A DNA stretch of 60,000 nucleotides, taken from positions 312,001 to 372,000 of the forward strand of contig NC_079884.1 in assembly GCF_029227915.1 (NCBI RefSeq). Direction: 5' to 3'. Source of the DNA: Hydractinia symbiolongicarpus. Lineage: Eukaryota; Cnidaria; Hydrozoa; Anthoathecata; Hydractiniidae. Of the stretch, positions 23,001-35,300 are shown piece after piece. Position 1 is the first letter of the stretch; every line of letters starts with the position of its first letter. Below the pieces are notes generated by a model, which saw only the letters and a list, made by a program, of their open reading frames with translations, made no database searches and had not been told where the DNA came from. Both the position numbers and the translations under genes were made by a program.

Positions 23001-26000
23001 ATTGCACTTATTTCCTGAAGGAAATAAAAATATAACATATATTTTGTGTAGATTAGTTGAATGCAAAAAAAAATTCAGCCATATGATAGCATATGGCAGT
23101 TATTCTGCCCTTTGAAATGAGTACTGCACTGACAAACCACCACTGCATTTCCTTTTCCAAAATAAAAATTTCCTAAATCTAAACCATTGCTTCACATTGA
23201 AGCAATGATTTAGATTACCTCATTTCAGGACAAGTCACTGAAATAGCTTTTCCCTCTTTTAAAAACAAATTGTGAGCATATATATGAGCCTACATGGAAA
23301 TTTCCTTCCTTCTCTTTTTTTTCTTATTTCTGGAAGACATGCTTCTAAACACTTATACCAAAAATATGCCATAATCAGGCTAAATTTTAACTTAAAACAC
23401 CTTTGAATATAACTACAAATCATTATCTTGCTGAAAGGTCTTTACAGCTGATGATAAGTGTGAAACAACTAAATGCAAATCATTTAACCATTTTGATTGT
23501 TTGTTTTTCTGCAGGTTGGTGTGCACAATGGTTGGAAGTTTGTGAAATCACCTCATATTACTTATCTGGAGAAAGAGTACCCAAACACAATGTCAATAAA
23601 GTCCAAGAAGCAAAGTTTAAGGCCTGGTTCAACTAATTCAACAAGTAATGCTATGTTAAACTTCTCTTTTCAAAAGAGCACATTTTGTAAAATTAGTTAA
23701 CTAAAACTTTTCCCTTATTTCATCAAATAAGGATTTAAATACAAATCATTGTTCTTGATTTTTTAACAATTTTTTTAAACAAAAAAATTAATGATAATGT
23801 ATTTTCCTGTTACAGGCTCAACTAATTCTATTTATGAAGCTGCTATGAAACTGATATCCAGGATTTTTAATACAATTTCCATTTAACTTGCTGTACATGG
23901 CAACCCTGAAGTACTTTTTTTTTCATTTATAGAAGAATGTTCAGGTTTAATTTTAACAAGTCGTTTGGAACTGAATGAGATGATAAAACACCCATTGTTT
24001 GCTATTGTTTTTCAACTGCAATATGTGGTTAACGTACCAGTCATACAACCTGAAATACCAACTGGAAGAAGGGCAAGAAGTAAAGTAAGTGTACTATTTG
24101 TGATTCTGTCTTTTTTCTTCTTGTATTTTTTAGCATAAGCCATTACGTATAGAAAAGCTATAGAAATATAGTTAAAATTGTTAGTGCTTAAGAATTATTG
24201 TGATGCATAATCAGCCACTTCAGAGCTTTTGAAATTTTTCACTGGCTATTTATTTAAATAAGGAGTTCTAATTGACAAGTTGATTTTCAGAGTTACTTGT
24301 ATCTTACATTGTAAAGGTGGGCATTTTTAAAAGGAGGGGGCTTTTAGAGATAGATGTGCATATTTTAGATGGCTAGCCTCACAAATATTACAGGATATAC
24401 CTTTTCTAATATTTTCAGGAGGGACTTATTTTGAACTATTTTCAGGCTTATTTGATGCTTTGTTGTATCACGTTTTTTACTTTTTATTTTTAAAGTTTGG
24501 TTCATCTTTTGGAAGTATGCCATTAGCGAAGAAAGTTGAGATTGCTCTTCGGTCTGTGATTTGGGTTCCATTTGAAAATGGAAAGATGAACAAAAGCAAC
24601 ATTGCGCTTGAATTAAATGGTGGTACTGGTCCCAATCCTTTTGGTAATATGGTTTTTGCAGAAATGTACGAATTTCCTGAAGACTTGGTATGTTTTAAGA
24701 TCATTTTTTATTGCTACTTTGGTGATAAAATTATTTATAGTCCAACAGAAAGAAATTACAAATAAAAATGACTTAGGCTGACTTTGAGCTAATAATCAGA
24801 GAAAAATCAGTTTACCCATGTGAAATGTGTATTTACCAATTCTTTTTCTTTGCTATCTTTGACAGTTTTTGTATAAATCTATCGCAGTGCCCAACGATTG
24901 CAAAAAAAATTTTTGTTTTGTACTGAATTACTAGTATTTAGTTGCAACTACTTCCCGCCCTTGTCTACCATGATACGAGAGTTGTTCTTTCAAAGCTGAT
25001 ACATATGCACCCTTTTTTTTCCAGAGCGATGATTAGCCCCAGCACCAATCTTGACCCCAGGGCTGGTTATCTTTTTATAAACCCTGGGGTAGAGGTTGCA
25101 CCAACACGCAAAGTACACAATGAAACGATACGCAGTGCATTTTATCTGATCACCTGTGCACATTCTACCTCCGCAAGCTTCTATGCTAGGTTTAAATCTG
25201 CAAGTTACATGCACATTCGATTTTGTTTCTAGTGGATTTTTTCAAGAGCAGAAAACAGTCTATAACTATTAGGATTCAGAAAGAATAGCAAAATATTTCC
25301 AGTTAAGTTTTTTTAAGAATTATTTTGCACAGTATTATATACAGTGAATAATAGCCGAATTTCTTCCTACATTATACCTCGCTATCAATTAGATTATATT
25401 TATACTGTTTTGTATGCACAATTGAAACTTTCAAAATGTTTAAAATGCAGTTTGTTAAGCATTTAAAATAAATCCCATCAAAAACTAAGATTTTAGGACA
25501 AAATAACACTTTGTTCAGGCACGTACATAAAAAATGTAAAAGTATATATGATACAACATAAAATATAAAAAAAAATCAGGCCAACGGTTACCATAATAGT
25601 GCAGCTTTAATATTTTTAAATCAAATTAATAGGTCAAAAAATTTAAAGGCATAATCTATAAAATCTGCTAAACAAACTACTAAATCTGCAAAAACAAAGT
25701 CTATTGATATATGCATCAGTTCATGTTAATGGTGGCAAGTTTTTCTGCAACTTCAAGCCAAAAAACCTTGTGGTTTACTGGTTGTAAAGCATGAGAAGGA
25801 CTTTTTCTTTAATCAATTACAAGTACGTCATTTATTATTCCAGTTAGGATCTCCATCAAATTTGTCCTCTTTTTGACTCTAAAAAATATATATAACTGAT
25901 CAAATAAGCAATCCAAAAATGAAGTTATAGTTGAAGGATTAACCAGTCAAATGCAAGTAAAACAGACAAAAATCATTTGTCAACAACTACTATAATGGGT

Positions 26001-29000
26001 CTATTCAAAAATGTGTACGTACTATAAATCGTCAATCTTATACTTCATTGTATGTTTGCTTTTGACTTACCCTTTTCCCCAATGTACAGATCACCCCTGC
26101 CTGAAAAATCAACTTAATGATTATTAATTATAACACGTTAATTGAAAAAAGGACAATATTGGTAACTGCGGCAGGTTTAAGGTATTAAAGTTGAAATAAC
26201 CAGGCATTTTTTTTGCAGAAAAGATACAGAAAAAAACTGCAATAATATTTTAAAGCGTAGATATGTAAGCCCTTCGAAGACCCTTTCCCCTTGTACACTT
26301 TGATACGCTATTAGACTACCTCTCAGCCTCCTTTTTCTTTGAGCATGCTAGCTACATTACTTTTTGTAAACAACCCCATAAACCTTTGTTGCTGTAAGCT
26401 AAATGGACATTTTTCATGGTGGGTGGGTGGTTTCGTGAAGAACGCCAGGAGCAGCTTTAGAATTTGTACAGAAAAATCTTGGTTATCATATAAAAGCTGC
26501 AAATGCAGATACTCATTTTTAAAAGAACAAAAATATCCAAACATCATTTGAAAGCTGCAAACGCAAATACGCAATGTTAGCTACACACAAAGAATGAGAA
26601 TTTCCAAGTGGACTCTGAGTAAGTGCGTAACTGTGTTGCATTTTTTATATTTTATTATATTTTTTTGTGTACATTTTCTGAAGTTTAGCCGAACGTTAAT
26701 TGGGCTTGTGGAAGAGTGGGAGTGCTCTCTCTTTCCCAAATCCAAACTTACACATTCTTTTCGTACAGCTGAAATTTAGGGGACTACTTTACAGGAATTT
26801 ACAGAACTTCACTTAAAGAAAAACAATTAAAATACTGCAGCTACTTACATTACATAGACATATAGCTAGCTACCTCCAGGGTGTAGGCTTTTTAGCAGTG
26901 TTCAAATGATGAGTCCAGCATGGAAATTGATCCACTAGCTATCAACATTATCAACAAAGTGTTTTTCACAGCTATGTAATGCAAGAATGTATAAAGTTGT
27001 CATCATTAAAAGATTCGTCCAGATCACTGTCATCATCGCGTTGTCAGTTACACAGTGATACTCACTCAAATCTATGGTCGCCCCCATGACAGTTTGATGT
27101 CACAAACCTGGCCTTTAAGTACAAATAATTTTTCTTAGGTTCTATTCGTTTATTTTAAAGTTTGTGCTACTTTGAAGCTGTACTACTTAAGTAGTTTGTT
27201 TACACGAAATCAAGTAGCACAGCACGAAACGCAAGATTTCGCTCAGCAAAAAAATGTTTTTTATTCATGCCTGGCGGACTAAGAGCCGCCCCATGGGGCG
27301 GCAATAAAAAAATTTGATAATTATGTTACCCAGACTTTCCCATCTCATATATTAATACCTGTTTCCTAATCAAAATTGATGCCAAGTTGCTATTTTGTGC
27401 TAAAGATGATTGAAATAGAGATGTGAGGAATTCGTACATTAGATATATAAATTTCCCTGAACTTCTGAATGGGCTATCGATCATATTAATTTTAAATTCT
27501 GTTAACTGTCAGTAACTGCTTAGTGCGAGCCAAATAAAATGATAACCATTATATATTTCTAACCGATGCGCTACACTGTATCATTTGCCCAACCATAAAA
27601 ACAAGTTTTAATTAGTTTTTTTAAATTAGTTTTTGTATTTCAGCATTTTGACTCGCTTGGAAAGATTTCGTTTGACTTTGTTCAACCGAAGTTAAAAAAA
27701 GCACAAGATGTGTCACCGAATAGATATCTTGCACCATTGGAGCAACCTTTTTATCGTTCTTATTCTACCCCAACTACTGATGAAAGATCTATCTATACTG
27801 ATACTGACATCAACCAGATATCGTCTATTGGTAACAAGCCTCCAATACCACCTGCATTCCAGCAGTCCCAGTAAGTTCAACTTGCTTTTACTTCATTAGA
27901 ATTGTATCAATATAAGGCCTGAAACGCCCTAAAATATCCCATTTTACGAAACTTCGTGCAGTGGCAAAAATTGTCACACATGGTAATTTTTGATTGCCTA
28001 AATGTCGTGACTAAAATGTTAGGATTGAGACCTTTTTGCACACTGTGCACAAATATTTTTTAGTATTTTTATGCGGCAAAAATTTTAGCAATTAGTTAAC
28101 TTTTCAAAGTGTAACTTAGGTTATACAGATAGGCAACATAACAGAAATGAAATATTCACAACAAAGCTGTATTTGACTAATTGCGATCTATACAGTGGAC
28201 AATCTGAATCCTTTTAAAAAACTGTAGAACAAAATTATCATGTCATTAAGCTTCAGCACATTTTTATACCCAAATTTTTTTCTGACACCTTGTCCGTGGA
28301 CTAGTGTTCCTCTATTTCTGTGATGTGATGTCTGCAATTTTGTTTAGAATGATGACTCCGCGTTATGTGCAACAAGTCCAACATTTAACGGAACTACCAC
28401 GTACTCAACAATACACCCCTTTGATCGTATCAGCTATGGAAACACCAAAGTAAGACAGCTATTTTTTCTTACTGCTTGGTCTGAAATATAAACACCTAAA
28501 ATTTCAATAGCTATAAGACTAAAGTGTATTTTTTCCATACGTCTTTCTTAAGCTAGCAATTTGCCATAAAGCAAAAAGTAAGATGGTGTTGCAGTTTTTA
28601 AATGTGTACTTCTGTTTGTCTTTAAATATTAATGTTCTTGATCAATAAATTTAGGCCAGTTGCATTAAGTCGAGTTGCACACTCTTTGTTACACACAGTG
28701 GAGTATCCGAAGATATCAGACACACAGGGAAATCACCCTTTCATTGTCGATCCCCAGGAGATTGTGAAATATGAAATTGCACGTGAGAATCGAGATCCTT
28801 TGCATGCAAATGAAATTATCTTGCAGTTCCTTGCAGCATCAAGGTATAATTTCTGATGAGTCTTCCTGGAAAATTTTACGAAGGTAGTCTTCTGAAATAA
28901 CAATATATCCTGCTTAGTTTTTAGTCAATCCAATGCCCATACTTATCATTTCTGCTATTATTGAATTTATAAAATTTTATGACTGAATATTTTAATAACA

Positions 29001-29272
29001 CATAAAACGGTGGTATTTAAAACCTCATTATCTAAGATTGCATTCGGGAAATAATTTGAAATTGATAGAGTAGAATTTTTTTCCGTTTTTTATATTTAGT
29101 TTTATTTGTTCCCTTTTTAGGTGCGGTCATAGAACTGCTTTTTTCACCTTTCAGTTTTATCGGTTTCCGCAGACTACTACAGAAAGGTAATATAGCTAAG
29201 TTTCTTACTGTTTTTTAGAAATTTAATTTGTTACATCTTGCTCAAGCTGCTGCTGTTATTATTATTATTATT

Positions 29273-29341
<69 letters not shown>

Positions 29342-32300
29342 TTTGTCGTTATTTTATTGTCGTTATTTTGTTGTATTGTTTTTTATCTCTATATTATTTT
29401 ATTTTGCTTATCTTACCTTAGGTTACATTTAAAAAAACTTGATGGTGCAGATAGGGTTCATGGAGACATTCCTTTTATACTACAAAAAAGCACCAGGGAT
29501 GGAAAAATATCAACACACTCTCCTCCGGGATTAATGGTAAGAAATATATACATCTTGTTATGTTAGTTTTCATTAGAATTTTCATTTGGTTATGTTTTTT
29601 GTAGCCGCGTGTTTTTGTGATCATAAACATTCAGGTTGACATGGTTGCATTCAGTTTAATATGGCGAAAGAGTAAACAACAGATTAATGCTGTACTTGGA
29701 GTAAATGTTCAAGGTTATAAAAATTTATAAAAAATGAAAGTAATGTTACACCGCTTTCTGGTGAATCACATCCACGTTTTTTATTCTTTATGAGCAGCAT
29801 TTTATAAGCAGGTTAAGGCTCAAATCTTTCAAGAAAGAAAAAAAGCAACTCGCAAGCTACAGCTTGAGTCGATAAAAATAAAAAAGGGGCAAAAACAACA
29901 ATAGTTTCTGAGACGTATATCGAGATCTTTCTGCGAAAAACGCAATTAAAACTAAAGTTTGGCTTACATTTGTAAACACGTAAATAAAAAATAAAAATAC
30001 ACCTTGATAAATACTAATAAGATTGATTTTATCCCTAATAATCACATCCTCAGCCAAAATTTTGGAGTTCTTATAAAAAAAAACATGTAAAATAAATCTC
30101 CCATTTTTATTTAGATAAAATACACTGTGGATCCTTCGTTTTTGCAACCTGGCGAAAAAACTTCATTTCTCAAATATCTATTACAGCAAAGACTTTATAT
30201 AGACATGTGGGATGGAGACTCGCTTCTGCTCATTGGTTCAACGTCGATTGCTTTAAAGCACCTCCTTCGACAAGGTAAACCCGCTGTGCAAGTGTCAGAG
30301 GAGTTGGATGTGGTTTTTATGGAATATTCAGAAGATAATCCAACACTAGCTGGCGATGTGTTACAAACTGGTCTTACTCAGCCTCCTGGTGTAAAGATTT
30401 CTTTGGAAGCGAAACTGTTTCTGCGATTAGCCAACATAGGTTGTCTACCTGATACGAATTCTGAAAAACTGCAACAACTACCACCCTCTTTTAAATCAAC
30501 TGTTGTTCCAAGTGCTCCATTGTTAACATCATCACGAAATCCCTCTTCTCAGCAGTTTAAAAAATCAGCAACGTCCACAGCTAAATTGGTTTCTGACTGC
30601 GATGCTGAGCTTGCTACTGTTTTGCTGACGAGAAAAGACGTGCCTGGTAAAACGAAGAAAATGAAAGAAAATGAAGCAAATTTAATACGCAAAAGGTGAG
30701 GTGTGGTGACTTATAACGGCTCCTGTAAGAGTTTGATTGAGTCAGTACAGGATATATGTCTCCCTGAAGCTCATTCAAGAGTTGGGAAACTCAGAATTAG
30801 TAGCTAAATTAAGAACTGAAAATTCTGCCATTCTTGGGGAAAACTTACTCAGGCGAATGTTTGAATGTTTGTTTGAATGTGGTTTACTGGTAATATATTT
30901 AAAGACATTAAATAACCCAGGTTTGTTACCTCAAATTTTTCTTTTGTAAAATCTGCTTTATTACTGCTAAGCTTTATATTTAGAAAAATAGAAAGAATGC
31001 AAGCAATTCGTCAGTTAAATGGTGGTGAAGAAATACCTTCGCCTTTCATAGTGAGTTTCAAACTTTTCTTGTATTTGAACGTATAAAGAAAAGATTTTAA
31101 AATATTTTTACAAAACTTAGGCTTGATGTCCAGGATGTAGCAAAGAATTTTTTTTGTGAACGGCGTAACTAAAATCCTAAAAACATCTTTTTTTTACCTA
31201 ATTTTTTTTTTTTTTTTTTGCCTTTTCTTGTGACTAGATGTTTAGTTCGTCTTTAGATTGACAACTGTGCGATAAAAACTTTCCTCACAAATGCACGATC
31301 ACGAAAATAAAAGAAAGAAAAAAGCATTTAGAATTTCTTCATTGAAGGTGATTCTTTCTCTTTTCAGCTCCAGAAAGAAGAGAAAATTCAAAGAACGAGA
31401 GATCTCAGAACAATCCAACTGTACAGGTGAGAATTAATTTATTTATCTATTTATTCAACTAGATCTGACCGGCCTAGCACTCAATGAATGGCATTCTCAT
31501 CGTTTGTAAAACCGATTTGAAACTCCAGTCCTCTGTTGAGAATCTTTCACTGTACAACCTTGAGTAGACTTAATACCTTCTACTTGCTCATTTCTTATTA
31601 TTGTGAACAGTATGTAAGCTTTTTATTTTAACTATTTTGACTATTTGCCGTTGTTTCTTATTGACAGAGAGAAGTACAAATCAAACAACATTTTATCGAT
31701 CTTGGAAGAGAACGTCACTACCCATCATATGATCCACTCTTCGTTAGGACATGCAGAATTTTTTGAGTTCGCTTTGAAGAATCCTTATCCCAACGATCAC
31801 GTGGTCATGATTACACTCGACGATAAAGAACTACAGTAAGTTCTTACTAAATTTAACATTATTTACGAAGGAACTATTCACCTCTCAAATAAATGCGCGG
31901 TTTGTCAGTTTTGAAATATCAAGTGAAAATCAACAGTTTAACTTTCACCAAATTTAACAGGTGTTTTAATATTCTAATTATTTTTATCTATTTAAAAACA
32001 AGCTTCAACTAAAAAGGGTGACACTTACGAATCAATAATTTAGTATTTAATAAGTTAATAACAAACTTTGGTAGTAGAATTTTGAAACAATAAAGAAATA
32101 CTTTGCAGTCCGAAGCTTGTTACTTGGAATGATATATTGATCGAGCCAAAATCACATATTTTTTTGTTATTTCTAGAGTTGTTGTGAATCCACAGGAATG
32201 GCGATATTTGAAACAACAAACGGAGACAAACACAGGTGTGTGAATATCATCTATATATGCCTCCTTTTAAAGCGTCATGTGTCTAAAATGTTGCTTAAGC

Positions 32301-35300
32301 TTGGTTTTTATCTGGCGTTAATTCGCACTAAGCAGGTACATTAATTGAAGTAAAATTGACGCTGGTTTATTCATTTTGTTGATGAAATACATCCACATTA
32401 TATTATGGATTTTCATGAGGCGAATTAAAAGGAGAAGGAAAAACCAAAAAAGAAAACTGTCGAGATTTTTATAACGTGAATTTCTTATCAAACGAGGGAC
32501 AATATGGAGAATATAACCATCTTCTGGAGGAATACCTTTTTAATATAGCATTTTTTACCCACTGTTGTGAAAAAAATGTTTGCAAAAATAGTGTTTGAAC
32601 ACATATCCTTTTATACAAAAGTGTGTTCGCGCTAAATCGCGTTAAAGTATCAAAAAAAATTGATATTTAGCCCGCGCGCTAATTGGAGTTACAATAGGTG
32701 CGCTAATTCATCATCGACGTTTCAATTGGGCGTTAAAAAATTAACTCCAATTAGCGCATCTACTTACCGCGAATTACGCCAGATGGAAACGAAGCTTAAT
32801 GGAAACGTCCTTGCGCTAAAGACTCAATATGATTAACTCTGAGGTCAGAAGTTAGCGCGAAAAAATTAACGCGATTTAACGCCAGATGGAAACCAAACTT
32901 TAGAAATGTTTATATTTTTCTATGTATGCAAATTCTTTTCAGCAATCGAGGAGCAAATGTTCACGTCATCAACCGAAGCGGGTACTAAACTGTTCATACA
33001 AGCAAATGAAACTGTTCACGTACCATTCAAGTTTCAAAGTTTTACTTCGCAACACATCGCACCTGAAATGGTATTGTTTTTTCTGTTTGAACATGTACTA
33101 AAACTTGTTTACTTCAAGCAGCTGTAAGCAAAGACTTATCTCTCAAGGGTTAACTTTTTTTTATTCTAGGGTCCGTCTCATCCTTTGTACACAAAGTCCA
33201 ATGATTATTCACTACAGACTTTTGGGAAAGATACTACTTTGTCATCAAAAGATATAAAGGCAACCTATAAATCTTTTTACGTCTTTTAAGCACCGTCCTT
33301 ACAATAAGCGTCCAATCAGATGTTTCACAATTAAAATGCTCTACTTTTATTCTTTTAAATCTATCTAAAGACTACACCGTCCTGTGTCGTTGTTCGTCAT
33401 GTGTTGTCGTACGTCATATTTTGTCGTACGTCATGTGTCGTCGTACGGCATGTGTCGTCATACGTCTTGTGTTGTCGTACGTCATATGTTGTCGTACGTC
33501 ATATGTCGTCGTACGTCATGTATCTTGTGTCGTTCTTTTCAAGTAGATGTACAATTCTTGTCTTTCCACATGATAGTTTCGCGTTAAAACATTGTCTTAA
33601 GTTTTCCTGTTAAAGGAGTGTTCTTGTCATATTCGTATTCTATTTTGTATGTTCAGGAAAACGAAGTAAAGAGTACCTAAGTACTTTTGAAAGGTTTAGG
33701 TTCGTCAACGTCCAGAATGATAATTGGAATAATTATCATAAAATAGGGAATATAAAATTTTACCTGCTTTTACTGAAGTACAAAGTAGAAGGAATATGAA
33801 TAAAACAGTTTGGTCGGTAAAAAATCTTTGACGGTTGGCGGGATGGAAAATAAACATGAGTTGTAATTTTAGGTTTTATTTCATGGTAACGAGAGCAAAA
33901 CACTGGCAATTCTTATACTTCATGTCGAACTTCACCCTCACACGATCAACCAAACCTTTCGATTTTATCAACCTGAGCAAACCTTCTTAAAGAAAGCTAT
34001 TCGCTTGCCACCGTGGCATACGCTACCAGGTAAATATTATGTCAGTTAAACAGCCTGATAGTTTTCTCGAAGGGTCGATGTTATGCTGATTTAGAAATAT
34101 GTATTATGAAGGAAAAAATTTCGCGAACAAACAAATGCCTTAAATTCGGAGAAAAAAACTTTAGCACGCGAATAATCGCGCGCGTATTACTGAAGTAAGT
34201 TCACATCTAGGAGATGAAAGTTAAGCAATTGTCCTGTTTAACGGAGGGAGGGGTTTTTGCGACAAAACCTCGACAAATACTTTTTAAGACAGAAAGTTTC
34301 GTGCAAAAAACTCCAAAAAATTCGCGAAATTATAGATGATTCTCTACTAAAGTTTTTTTCTACTATTTTTTACCTATTATCAAATAAGCAGTGCTTAGGC
34401 AGTGCTGCACCCTTATCTTTAATCTTTAATCCCTCGCGACATACAACGTGATTTATAACATAAATTCCCTCCACCTCCCTTATTCCTCTCTTCCGAACTT
34501 CTGAATCACGATAAAAGTAACGACGGGGGTAAAACTCTGAAAATATATCAAAATTTAAGCTTCTTGTTTCACATTTTTCTTTAACCGTTAAAGTTTTTTT
34601 TTCTCGAAGTTTGCAAAAAAAGCATGATCTCTCGCGAAAGTTAATGCGTTTTCTGCCTGCAAACCTTTCTTGAAGTAGGTCTTTCTATATTTTGCGACAG
34701 TAAAACACTGTGTTAAAGTGAAGGTTGGAGCAGATATAGATAAAGTAAAGAGAAAATATGCACATGCCTGTTTTTATCAGGTTCGTCCATACTTACTGAC
34801 GGCACTCCTCCTCGCGTGGTTGCAAAATGTAGTGACGATGGAGCGATCTGTGAAACGCACCAAGTTGTAAGTTATACTAAAAAGGATTTCGTTTCGTATC
34901 GTTTCAAACCCTTACCTGGGTTACCTATTAATTTCTTTTTTATTTTTAGCGCGTCGGCGAACCACACGAAGTGTTCATTAAGGTTCCATGTGGTATTTCA
35001 CCTAGCGTTAATAGATTCTTTATTTTGGTCTTTATGTAAGTACAGTACCTTGCGTAAAACATTTACAAATTAAGTCGAAATGTTAAAATTTTATAACCCT
35101 TTTTGAAATTATTTGAATTGTAACCATTCAAGCTATTGAACGAATTTCCGATTGATAAATTGCTTCCGAAAATTTAGTCTTTGTCCGTTTCTTTAGAGAT
35201 AAGTATTGTACCAAACCATGTCAAATATGGCAGTTCTACGTGCATTCATTGCAAAGGTATGTAACATGAAAAGCTATTTCTTATGTTGCCATAACAACAA

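Noticed and set aside
29228-29566. Long poly-valine/poly-leucine frames
   Set aside because: They translate the GTT microsatellite; the real coding part is exon 16 (29422-29536).
30737-30949. Open frame [17 protein letters not shown]... in NPHP4 intron 17, with an acceptor and donor
   Set aside because: As an exon (30751-30890) it would break the phase needed by exon 18, and direct joining of exons 17 and 18 gives the conserved RKRKIERM. Kept only as intronic sequence.
33384-33613. Two overlapping frames rich in SYV/RHV repeats
   Set aside because: Products of the 17 bp tandem repeat; 17 is not a multiple of 3 and the frames drift.
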